NCBI GenBank assembly: GCA_964019425.1
Contig: OZ025841.1
Location: 620,001-684,000, forward strand
Direction of reading: 5' to 3'
Source: Flectonema sp. DT1601
Lineage: Eukaryota > Euglenozoa > Diplonemea > Diplonemida > Diplonemidae
Length of the DNA stretch: 64,000 nt
Below the pieces are notes generated by a model. That model saw only the letters and a program-made list of their open reading frames with translations. It was not told the DNA's origin and did no database searches. Numbering within the stretch: position 1 is the first letter of the stretch; every line of letters begins with the position of its first letter. The translations under genes were made by a program, and so were the position numbers. Positions 51,388 to 59,653 of the stretch are shown here, in pieces.

Positions 51388-52858
51388 AATTTTTGTTGCT
51401 ACCATTTTCCCCATCATTCGAGAGGGGGGAAAATTATTACAAGAAAAAAATAACAAAAAAAGAGAAACTTAAGTGAACCCAAATTCTTTTTTTAAAAAAA
51501 AAAAAAAAAGAAAATTACATTGAATCGAATATTGTCGTGAACACAACCGTTTTTCACATCAAGAGACCCTCTACTCCGTTCTTCTCCCGCAACTTAACCT
51601 CACTGCTCAGGTTCTGCGCAGGGGGAGAGGCGACTTGGTGCATGATAGCGGAAACAAAAGAAAAAAAATATTGTACTATTTTATACCAAAAACATGACTT
51701 GCTTTCTTCGTGCGATCCAGACGCAGGTTCACGAAGACGAGTCAGATGCGTTGAATTTCTTTTCATTGCTTTGGGTTGCTTACATCAATAATAAGGGTGC
51801 ATCTGCGGCAGTTCGAATCCCGATATGCTCAATTTTTTTTGTCGAATTCTTACTACAAAAAAACCGCAGTTTTGTATCCTATTGATCGAATAAAAAAAAA
51901 AAACAAATAAAAAAATAATTTACCTACATCAAACCAAAAAAACACCTAACTACATTGAATGATTGTACCACTAGGGCAGCTATTTCGCAACGCGGTATTT
52001 TGTTTGCAGTCTCTTTTATGGCTAATTTTTCTGAAGAAGCGATATGTAAGGGAGGTAGCAGCGAATGCTTTGTGCCTTTCGCAAGAAGGAAAAAAAGGGG
52101 GGGAAAAAAAAAGTAGAGAGTCGTTTTTCTTTTCCTTTTTTTTTCTTCTGCCTTTGCCGAGGATTTTTATTTTATTTTTGTTTTTCCTTTTTTTTTTTTT
52201 TCTCATTTTTTTTTCCATAGTTGATTGTTTTTCTTTTATAGATTCACAAAAAAAATTTTTTAAAAAAAAAAAAAAAAAAAAAAAGAAAAGCAATATAACG
52301 AAAAGAAACGATTTTCGAATAAAAAAAAAATAAAATTTATAGCTTAACCCCCCGGTATCATTCACCCCTTCCTCTCTAAATCATGATTCTGTTGTGTTCT
52401 GTAGGGTAGTCATAGGCATATCAGAGCTTTTCGTGCTCGACAGCTAAAACGTCGTCCTACTTGTACTCTTCAGGATCGCTTCCATATTTTTGTTTATCAT
52501 TTTCATTTTCTTTGTTTTTAAAAAAAAAAAAAGCAAATTTATAGTTTCGGCGCGCTAGCTACCCCTCCTTCGGGGTTGGGTGTAAAAATGGCAGTGTGTT
52601 GGGCATCTCCCTTCCCAATCACTTTTTTATTTTCCCATTCTGTAGTTTTTTTTTTTTCTTCTTTCTTCCACCCTGGAAAAGCTGATTTAGTGATGAGCGT
52701 ACCTAAGTTTCTAACAATTCATTTTTTATTAACCAGGCAATAGTTGTGGTGGTGTTTTCAGTAAAATCTTTGGAGAGGTATGTTGTTGGGGGTACTTTCA
52801 AGTCAACACTATTTTCTTCCCTCGCAGTTATTTATATTTATCCACACACATTATCAAT
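51388..52858. other. Spacer between the two glutamine synthetase genes
   Basis: This 1.47-kb spacer holds no recognisable gene. 51535-51830 is less homopolymeric than the rest and open on both strands for about 70-85 codons, but the translations look like nothing known. 52084-52340 is mostly A/T runs. Near the end, an acceptor-like AG (52761), a 16-base segment, a GTATGT donor (52778) and an acceptor (52827) suggest a 5' UTR intron for copy 2. The spacer does not resemble the DNA after copy 2 or before copy 1 beyond about 25 bases next to the ATG. Confidence 0.55.
52809..52827 (+). promoter_or_regulatory. Pyrimidine-rich splice acceptor upstream of glutamine synthetase 2
   Basis: The tract ends TTCTTCCCTCGCAG, exactly 31 bases before the ATG, the same spacing as in copy 1 although the surrounding DNA differs. 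Confidence 0.6.
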
Positions 52859-53953
52859 ATGACTGTCCAGCCATGGATTGCTGAGTACGTTTGGGTTAGC
52901 GGAAAGAACACCTTCAGTGACTTAAGATCAAAGTACAAGACCGTAACCAACATCTGCATTTCGAAAGTAACGGTAGAGGACATGCCAATTTGGAACTTCG
53001 ACGGATCGTCGACCGGCCAGCACAGAGGAAACAATACCGAGATTGTGATCCACCCTGTGGCCATGTACACCCACCCGTTCCTTGAGAACTCAAAGGTAGT
53101 ACTCTGTGAATGTTACTACCCTGACGGTACCCCTGAGAAGAACAACACTCGTAAGGTCGCCAAGGAGATCTTCGACGCGCACGTTGAGGACGAACCTATG
53201 TTCGGACTTGAACAGGAGTACTTTATCTTTAAGAACGGAAAGCCATTCATGTGGCCTGAGAACGGATTCCCAGCTCCACAAGCTGATTACTACTGCGGTA
53301 ACGGAAGTCAGGTATGTGGAAGAGAATTAGTATTAGAACACTACCAGTCATGCCTTAAGATGGGATTAAAGATCTCGGGAGTTAACGCAGAAGTAGCACC
53401 AAGTCAATGGGAATACCAGGTAGGTCCATGTATTGGAATTGAGAACGGTGACCACATGGTCATGTCAAGATGGGTGTACGCAAAGATCGCGGAGAAGTAC
53501 GGACTTGAAATCAACTTCGATCCTAAGCCAATCAAGGGAGACTGGAACGGATCAGGTTGCCACATGAACTTCAGCACCAAGGCGATGAGAGCTGAGGGAG
53601 GATTGAAGGCGATTGAGCAGGCGTGTGAGAACTTAAAGACCACCTTCTTGGATGACATTAAATTCTACGGAGGAGACAACAACGAGAGAATGACTGGGGC
53701 ACACGAAACCAGCAAACTGAGTGAGTTCACACACGGAATCGGTACCAGACACACATCTGTTAGAATTGGTAACGATATCGCTAAGGCAGGTAAGGGATAC
53801 TTCGAAGACAGAAGACCAGCCTCAAACATTGATCCGTACCTTGGTACTGCTCGATTCTTTACTTCCTCAATGGGATACGATGGTCCTTCAGTTGATCTGT
53901 TGGAACCTCAGCAGTGGTGGGCAGCTGTAGAAGCCGAGGCAAAGGGTAACTAG
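52859..53953 (+). CDS. Glutamine synthetase, class II (copy 2)
   Basis: The gene encodes 364 residues. The protein is identical to copy 1 through the AEAK near the C-terminus, then ends GN instead of ASSK. By eye I count about six base differences across roughly 1.08 kb, all silent third-position changes (for example GCA/GCG, GAG/GAA, TGC/TGT). All GSII motifs listed for copy 1 are present. Homology begins about 25 bases before the ATG and ends a few codons before the stop; the 3' UTRs are unrelated. The pattern fits gene conversion or very recent duplication within the coding region. It probably supplies extra enzyme dose or differently regulated mRNA. Confidence 0.96.
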   Translation: MTVQPWIAEYVWVSGKNTFSDLRSKYKTVTNICISKVTVEDMPIWNFDGSSTGQHRGNNTEIVIHPVAMYTHPFLENSKVVLCECYYPDGTPEKNNTRKVAKEIFDAHVEDEPMFGLEQEYFIFKNGKPFMWPENGFPAPQADYYCGNGSQVCGRELVLEHYQSCLKMGLKISGVNAEVAPSQWEYQVGPCIGIENGDHMVMSRWVYAKIAEKYGLEINFDPKPIKGDWNGSGCHMNFSTKAMRAEGGLKAIEQACENLKTTFLDDIKFYGGDNNERMTGAHETSKLSEFTHGIGTRHTSVRIGNDIAKAGKGYFEDRRPASNIDPYLGTARFFTSSMGYDGPSVDLLEPQQWWAAVEAEAKGN

Positions 53954-54947
53954 TTATCAGATAATCAGTCGTTCTGTTTTTATTTTATTTTCGTGTCCTA
54001 CATTAGTAGCATAGCATTTTTACTTTGGAGTTGGAAAAAAAAAAACAAGGAAAGAAAAAAACGAAGAAAAAAAAAAAAAATAACCAACAAAACAAATCCC
54101 ATTTTATGGATCTTAGAGACCTCCTTTAACAATCTTTAGATTTCCTGAACAAAAAAAATAATATAAAAAATAAAAGCATCTAATTAACTCCACGTAAACT
54201 CTTCCCAACCCCTCACATCAACAGCCTCAAGCATAAAAGAAGCGTACCTTGACCACGCATGTTGAGTTCAGCTTTCGTGCTAGGAGCAGAGTGAGAAAGA
54301 AAAGTTGTCATAGTGGCACTGAAAGAAAACTAGTTTTTTTTTGAATTTTCTCTTTCCCCGTAAATTATTTATTTTCTTTTTTTTTTTTAAAACTCATCCT
54401 GTTATAGGAGAGTAAGAAAAAAAAAACAAAAAAAAAAGGAGGAAAAACAAAAACAAAAAACACCAACTGAATATTAAACAAAAACTCCAAAGAAAAAAAA
54501 AAAAAAGAAATTTAAAATCTATGTTACGTCATTTAAAAAAAAAAAAAACCTTTTCTTTTTTTCTTTCATCTTTCCTCTCGGAGGTTCAGTCACCCTGGGA
54601 GGAGAGAAGACTTTTTTTAAAAAAAAATAGAACAAAAAAAAAAAAAAAAAAAGTCAAACAGCACAGCTTCCCATACTAATCGCTAGCACATGCTTCGGAG
54701 AACTACATAGTGACTTAAGGGGCAGCAGCAGTAGTTTGGTAGCTGATTTTTCTTCCTCCTTATTTCATCCTTTATTTTTATTTTGCTGGCATGCATAATG
54801 TTGGTGTTAACCCGTTATCAGAAATACAAAATAATACTTCAACCCCCCTACAGAAATATTGATTTCCATGAAGAGTCTTTTACAGCATTTCGCAGAATGT
54901 TTAATGGTTATTTTTACTTACTATTTCAGCCACGCCCGACACATAAA
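53954..54947. other. AT-rich spacer upstream of clathrin light chain
   Basis: About 1 kb with many A-runs (54034-54080, 54418-54465, 54632-54651). A more mixed stretch at 54220-54320 and a small GC-richer patch at 54576-54612 do not match any RNA I recognise. The end holds the acceptor upstream of the clathrin light chain start. Confidence 0.5.
54911..54929 (+). promoter_or_regulatory. Pyrimidine-rich splice acceptor upstream of clathrin light chain
   Basis: TTTTTACTTACTATTTCAG ends 18 bases before the ATG at 54948. A TACTTAC-type branch-point-like sequence lies inside the tract. Confidence 0.5.
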
Positions 54948-55549
54948 ATGGACTTCAGTTTTGATGAACAGGCTGAGGTATGACAACACTTCTCTTTATT
55001 TTGTGGGGTGGATTCCATTCCTCTTTAAAAAAAAAAAAAAAAAAACAGCAGCAGCAGCAGCAGCCTGTCGCAGACGAGGGATTGACCTTCCCTTCCCCAA
55101 CTGAGGATGAGCAGGAGACATATGCTCCGCCAGCTATCCCAACGGAGGAAGTTGAAGTCCCACCTCCAGTGGAAACTTTTACTGCTCCACCTCCAGTGAC
55201 TGGAGGGTTTGGCATGGGTGACATGCCAAGTATTGAAGCGTCTAAAATGGCTGAAAAGACTAACGAAGCTCTCAGAGCGAGAGATGAGGAAGCTGATGAG
55301 ATGCACAAACAAATCCGGGAAAAGGCTGCCGCAACTCTCTCAAAGATGAAGGGAGACAGAGACAGTGCAATCGCAACAAGAAAAGCTGACAACCAGGCAA
55401 AGGAGAAGGAAGAAGCCGAACAACACGCGAAACTCTTCAGCGATGGTCCTATCTGGGACCGCGTCATCTCACTCGTCGATACTAAGGCTGACTGCCGTAG
55501 AACCGCACGCATGAGAGAGATTTACGGCTACCTTCAGAACCAAAGTTAA
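54948..55549 (+). CDS. Clathrin light chain
   Basis: Exons 54948-54977 (MDFSFDEQAE) and 55049-55549 join in phase 0 to give 176 residues. Light chains bind the clathrin heavy-chain hub and regulate coat assembly in vesicle traffic. Seen here: an acidic, Pro-rich N-terminal half; a long charged helix from about residue 75 to 150 (EKTNEALRARDEEADEMHKQ and on) that would lie along the heavy chain; and a C-terminal WDRVISLVD followed by ARMREIYGYL, matching the family's W-x-x-V-x-x-L-x-D and R-M-R patterns. The length is close to that of protist light chains. Five CAG codons directly follow the intron acceptor, so acceptor choice among repeated CAGs could vary the number of Gln residues. The short first exon is inferred from frame and splice sites. 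Confidence 0.75.
54978..55048 (+). other. Intron of clathrin light chain
   Basis: The 71-base intron begins GTATGA and ends in a long A-run followed by CAG. The following (CAG)5 repeat offers several tandem acceptors that keep frame. Confidence 0.75.
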
Positions 55550-55745
55550 TTATTACTTCCGTTAATTCTTTAAAAAAGTAATCTTTTTTTTTTCTTCTTT
55601 TCTTTTCTATTTTTTTGTTTCGTGTTACTGAGAAACCAACTAGTTGCTAACTTAGCAGTTGCTTGATTTGATTTTTTTTTACTAAAGAATAATAATAAAA
55701 AAAAGAAGAGAAAAAAAAAAAAAAAAAAAGAAAAAAACTGACACG

Positions 55746-56275
55746 GCACTGATTACTGTGGTCGACTATAAATTTTTAGCCAGCGATTCCGGGTGCCTTC
55801 TCAGAAAAAAATGAATGAGGCTGAGGCTTTTGACGCCAAAAATATAGTCCTCTCAAATATGTGACTACACTGTCCCGCCCTTTTTTAAAACTTCTTAAGA
55901 GCGAGCCAATAGCAGGTCTGTGATGCTCCTAAATGTCCTAGGCTGCACGCGCACTACACTGACGCATTAAACGAGTCTGATTGGCATCCGCCAACCTATC
56001 TTGAAGAAGATGGGAAACCTTTTTAACTTGCGTCGTGATGAGGATCGATGATTGCAATTATTCTCCTTGAATGAGGAATGCCTAGTAGGCGCAAGTCATC
56101 AGCTTGCACTGATTACGTCCCTGCCATTTGTACACACCGCCCGTCGTTGCTACCGATTGGCTGTGGGATAGAGCTAGGGGGAGAGAGCTCTCTGCGGGCA
56201 ACCGCTTAGAGCGTTTCGAATCCTGGGAGTCATCGGATGGCAAATGATTATGTTGTGGCAGCCAGCCTTGGACTG
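55746..56275 (+). pseudogene. 18S (SSU) rRNA 3'-half fragment, internally deleted
   Basis: The block 55890-56160 is plainly eukaryotic SSU rRNA: AGCAGGTCTGTGATG, CTGCACGCGC, GATTGCAATTATTC, GCGCAAGTCATCAGCTTGC, GATTACGTCCCTGCC and the universal GTACACACCGCCCGTCG at 56130-56146, in the right order. Upstream, 55746-55800 resembles the region around the conserved CCATAAACGATG and GCCGACTAGCGATT sequences, but with much missing between it and 55890. The hairpin before AATAGCAGGTCTG is also lost. Downstream, helix 44 is short, and the conserved GTAACAAGGT and GGATCATTA ends are absent. Many differences in conserved sites are transitions. It is therefore most likely a decaying insertion of an rRNA gene piece, not a working gene. 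A highly divergent functional rRNA fragment is less likely. Confidence 0.75.
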
Positions 56276-56679
56276 TACAAAAATATATATTAATGCAGTG
56301 GTTTATAATTTTTTATTTTCTCCCCCATTTTCTCTTTTTTTTTTTTGACAAGTAGCAGCTGCTTATTACTTGTTCGAAAATTTGTTTCAAAAAAAAAAAA
56401 AAAAATTGAATATCCCTTTTCACAAAACCCCCCCACCCTTTTTCTTTAAAAAAAAAAGGGGGAAAAAAAAAAAAAAAAAAGAGAGAGAGACAAATTAAGA
56501 GCTTCGCGTGATTAAGACCATGTCACGAATTAAGTAGTAATCGAAAATAATAGAAGCCAGCGGACTGGCGTTCCTGTCCCTAAACTGGCTGCAGGGAGTG
56601 TGAGCGCTAATTTTTTTTTAAAACTTTTTTTTTTTTTTGGTTTTTGTTTGTTTTTTTGCTTCAAAAAAATATAATCTTA

Positions 56680-56700
56680 TTCCTTCTCTCTCTCTCACAG
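56680..56700 (+). promoter_or_regulatory. Pyrimidine-rich splice acceptor upstream of the 883-aa gene
   Basis: A CTCTCT repeat ending CACAG gives an almost perfect acceptor, 35 bases before the ATG at 56736. The leader between them contains two upstream ATGs. Confidence 0.55.
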
Positions 56701-56735
56701 AAGTTGTTATAATTTTTCATGAATGAGTAGTAGTT

Positions 56736-59387
56736 ATGCTACGCGGGAGATGTTTAAAAAGAAATAAATCCCTCCTATCACTTGTTAATAATTGTGTGAA
56801 GAAGAGTGAACACAATGGAAGTGTCACAAGCGGATTATTCAACATTGCTGAAACTGTTCAGAATTCTGATTTTCCGAATGGAAATGAACGAGAGAGTTGC
56901 GCTGAGCTCATTCACATAGTTTGTACTTATGTAAAATATTCTGTGAAGGCTTTTAATTTAATAAACGAACTCACTGATCGAATTCGGATGGTACGATTCT
57001 CAAAACACGTTCAATTCAGAGATGCGAAACGACTGGCATTCGCATATCACCAGCTGTCGTTAAGCAAAGAAAGATTGTGGGCTGCTAATCTTTTTCTTAC
57101 TTCGATGAATCTACAAACTGATCTAGTTCCGTTAAAGACGATGAATACTATCATTTTAGGATCAGCAAACGAGTGTAAAAGTGATGTGTTATCTCTGGTT
57201 GAGAAGTGTGTTGATCATTTTATTACAAATATAGAAATGTATGTTCCGAGTGATCACCTTGATTTCTTTATTGTAATTCAATCAGGAATGAAAGTCCTTT
57301 CATGTGATTCCATCATCAGTTCGTATCACCTTCGATGTTTGATCGGGTTTCATGACGTGTCTGGAATTAGTTTTCTCTTCAGCCTTGAAGAGATCCCCAA
57401 ACTGATTTATCAATACTGCTCATTTTCTGGAAAGTACATTCAACCTATAAAATCACATCTCGTTCCTCTTCTCTGTAGGTTAAGTTTTTATCTATTGCGG
57501 AGTCCTAAAGTAGCCTTAAACATGTTGTGTATTGTCATCCGTGCGTTGAATTTCAACAAAAATCTTTGCACTGTTAAACTGTTGAGGCCAATATCTCATA
57601 ATTGTCTTGAAAAAATATCTGAATTATTAAAAAAAGATCCAACTCAATTCATTCCTGGAAAGTCATTAACCCAATCGTTGCATTCTGTTGTCGTGTCTAG
57701 TTCGATAGCGGGAAGTGATTTAAAGGAGATTCCGGTATTTGAAAATGTGAAGGGACCGTATGAATTTCAGACACCAACATCATCACCGCTAGACTGCTCA
57801 AATCATGTTATTAATTTCATTCAAATCGATGAAGTGGACACAAGCAGTTTACTGCTTTTGTTGCAAACTTCGAGGAGATTAGGAATAAATAACAAACATT
57901 GTGAAGTAGTTAAAAGGATATTAATATTAAAAGATGAGGAATTATCTAAAAGGGAGTTACTTAACATCATTTGTGAGTTGGGGCATTCAGTTCGTAGTTG
58001 TATCAAAGAAACTGCTGATCAAGAATTATTAGCTAAGCGTTGTATATATGTTTTACAGAGTAAATACGGTAGAGACATAGGAATAGATATCAGGATTATG
58101 AATTTTTTATCGAAAAGTAAAATTTTAATTGAAGGATTGATGAAAACATCACTACCATCGAACACAACGCCGATCAATTTCATTAATTATTTATTGAATA
58201 CGCTGGATTCTTGTCGCATCAATAAGAATATCGAAGTTACTCTTCCTTTATTGGATCAGTTTTTATCGACATCTGTTACGGACGGTCTGGATGACACTAC
58301 AGTGGCAATGGCATATCTCCGTATTGAGGCTGTGATCGGAGGATTTAAAAATAACATCGAATTTAAAAAGAAATGTTCTGAAGTGTTGTCGCATTGTGTT
58401 AGTTGTTTTCGATTGAATAAGGTATCACTTCGTTATGTTCATATCATGATCTCGAGGTGTAAGAATTATCCTTCAATTTATGTTGATTGTTCTGGTTCTA
58501 GAGTTCATAACTACGAGGGGTTGCTGATTTTAAAATTTCAATCAGCAGTTCAAAATAAAACTAATTTCGATGATGAAACGTTGCTGTCATGTTTACTAAT
58601 GTTGTTGTCGAAAACTGTGAAATATGAGAGTTCTGGCAGCGAGAAACACGCTTTGTGGATCCTTCCTTCGGTTTTAAGAAAATCAGGCAGCGAACTAAAT
58701 AACATCCATTTAATCAAAACTCTGCAAACAATCGCACATGAAAAAAATTACATCCAAGATGTGTGGTCGTGCAATAAGTTATGTTCTCTTGCAATTGGAA
58801 AACTAGAATACGAAATTAAAATTGGAATTCGCAACGACAAATCAGTTCTGTCTGCTGCTGAAGCGGCAGACTTGATAACTGCGTTGGGAACGTTATCCGT
58901 CGGAAAGAATTTAATACCAGACTTAAATACCATTATAAACAAAAATCCGTCAGCAGTTCCTGCCATTGCTGTTGCAGGTATTTGCAAAGCATACGCTAAT
59001 TTCAGATACGCAGGTGGTGGTGGGGCATCTGCCGCCATCGCAAATGAAAAAAACCTCAGCATTCGCGATCTGGTCGTGTCATTGAAGTACAGTTCTATCA
59101 CTCAGTGTGCGAATAGTTTGTTGTGGGAGTCGCTTGGATCTCAAGTGATAATTAAATTATCAAAAGCATCTTGGAGCCATTTAACACAACTGGTAACTGC
59201 AATCACAGCCAGCAGTTTATATCACCCTCCTCTTAATAGAGCTATTCTCAACAGACTCGAACAGTTAGAAAATGTGTCAAATTTCACTATTCTAAACTAC
59301 GTTGAAGATGTCAGACGGCGAGATATTTCAGTCCAAAAACGCAAAATTCAAATACTGCAAAAAAAATCACATCGCAGTAGACGTTAA
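56736..59387 (+). CDS. Unrecognised helical protein, possibly mitochondrial
   Basis: The single-exon gene encodes 883 residues. I do not recognise the family. The first 20 residues (MLRGRCLKRNKSLLSLVNNC) are basic, hydroxylated and free of acidic residues, as in mitochondrial presequences. The rest reads as mostly alpha-helical with recurring Leu-rich helix pairs (for example LLLLLQTSRRLGINNKHCEV), which suggests a helical-repeat protein such as mitochondrial RNA-binding or RAP/PPR-like factors. No signature of a named repeat is clear. The C-terminus is very basic (KRKIQILQKKSHRSRR). Base composition is more AT-rich than in neighbouring genes. Two short upstream ATG frames (56719-56730 and from 56723) precede the start. 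Confidence 0.65.
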   Translation: MLRGRCLKRNKSLLSLVNNCVKKSEHNGSVTSGLFNIAETVQNSDFPNGNERESCAELIHIVCTYVKYSVKAFNLINELTDRIRMVRFSKHVQFRDAKRLAFAYHQLSLSKERLWAANLFLTSMNLQTDLVPLKTMNTIILGSANECKSDVLSLVEKCVDHFITNIEMYVPSDHLDFFIVIQSGMKVLSCDSIISSYHLRCLIGFHDVSGISFLFSLEEIPKLIYQYCSFSGKYIQPIKSHLVPLLCRLSFYLLRSPKVALNMLCIVIRALNFNKNLCTVKLLRPISHNCLEKISELLKKDPTQFIPGKSLTQSLHSVVVSSSIAGSDLKEIPVFENVKGPYEFQTPTSSPLDCSNHVINFIQIDEVDTSSLLLLLQTSRRLGINNKHCEVVKRILILKDEELSKRELLNIICELGHSVRSCIKETADQELLAKRCIYVLQSKYGRDIGIDIRIMNFLSKSKILIEGLMKTSLPSNTTPINFINYLLNTLDSCRINKNIEVTLPLLDQFLSTSVTDGLDDTTVAMAYLRIEAVIGGFKNNIEFKKKCSEVLSHCVSCFRLNKVSLRYVHIMISRCKNYPSIYVDCSGSRVHNYEGLLILKFQSAVQNKTNFDDETLLSCLLMLLSKTVKYESSGSEKHALWILPSVLRKSGSELNNIHLIKTLQTIAHEKNYIQDVWSCNKLCSLAIGKLEYEIKIGIRNDKSVLSAAEAADLITALGTLSVGKNLIPDLNTIINKNPSAVPAIAVAGICKAYANFRYAGGGGASAAIANEKNLSIRDLVVSLKYSSITQCANSLLWESLGSQVIIKLSKASWSHLTQLVTAITASSLYHPPLNRAILNRLEQLENVSNFTILNYVEDVRRRDISVQKRKIQILQKKSHRSRR

Positions 59388-59397
59388 TTGGGTTTGG

Positions 59398-59439
<42 letters not shown>

Positions 59440-59590
59440 TGTCGACATAGTCGGAGAAGAAACTATTCAGATTAAAAGCAGGTATTTCTTATGGTCATGA
59501 TTTATTTTCCGCTTTGCGACAGGATTTTTGTCTGTCGTTCAACGAAATATAAGGTTTTAATCTGAAATGATTTTTTGTAGATTGTGTTGT

Positions 59591-59626
59591 GTCCTTCTTT
59601 TTCTTAATTATAATTTCTCATTTAAG
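59591..59626 (+). promoter_or_regulatory. Pyrimidine-rich splice acceptor upstream of the coiled-coil gene
   Basis: A C/T-rich tract ends TTTCTCATTTAAG at 59626, 27 bases before the ATG at 59654. An alternative acceptor, TTTTTTGTAG, ends at 59580. Either removes the in-frame ATG at 59567, which lies in presumed intron or outron. Confidence 0.45.
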
Positions 59627-59653
59627 CCCTGTGATATAAAAAAAAAAAAAAAA

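Larger units (their letters stand above)
55550..56735. other. Spacer containing an rRNA-derived fragment
   Basis: Runs of A and T flank an 18S rRNA-derived segment, listed separately. 56555-56590 can form a short stem (AGCCAG pairing with CTGGCT), followed by a T-run from 56611. 56481-56490 is a GA repeat and 56684-56697 a CT repeat. No protein gene is seen. Confidence 0.5.

Noticed and set aside
51537-51791. Open frame of 84 codons between the glutamine synthetase genes
   Set aside because: It is open on both strands, has no recognisable protein features and lacks a leader acceptor; it is probably chance.
51796-51832. GTTCGAATCCC, like a tRNA T-loop
   Set aside because: The flanking five bases do not pair to make a T-stem, and no D-arm, anticodon arm or acceptor stem is found upstream.
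56210-56235. TTTCGAATCCTG, again like a tRNA T-loop
   Set aside because: It lies in the rRNA-derived fragment after helix 44 and has no tRNA arms around it.
59567-59653. Upstream in-frame ATG extending the coiled-coil protein by 29 residues
   Set aside because: The extension crosses two acceptor-like AGs and an A-run coding for Lys; the ATG at 59654 fits the leader length of other genes.
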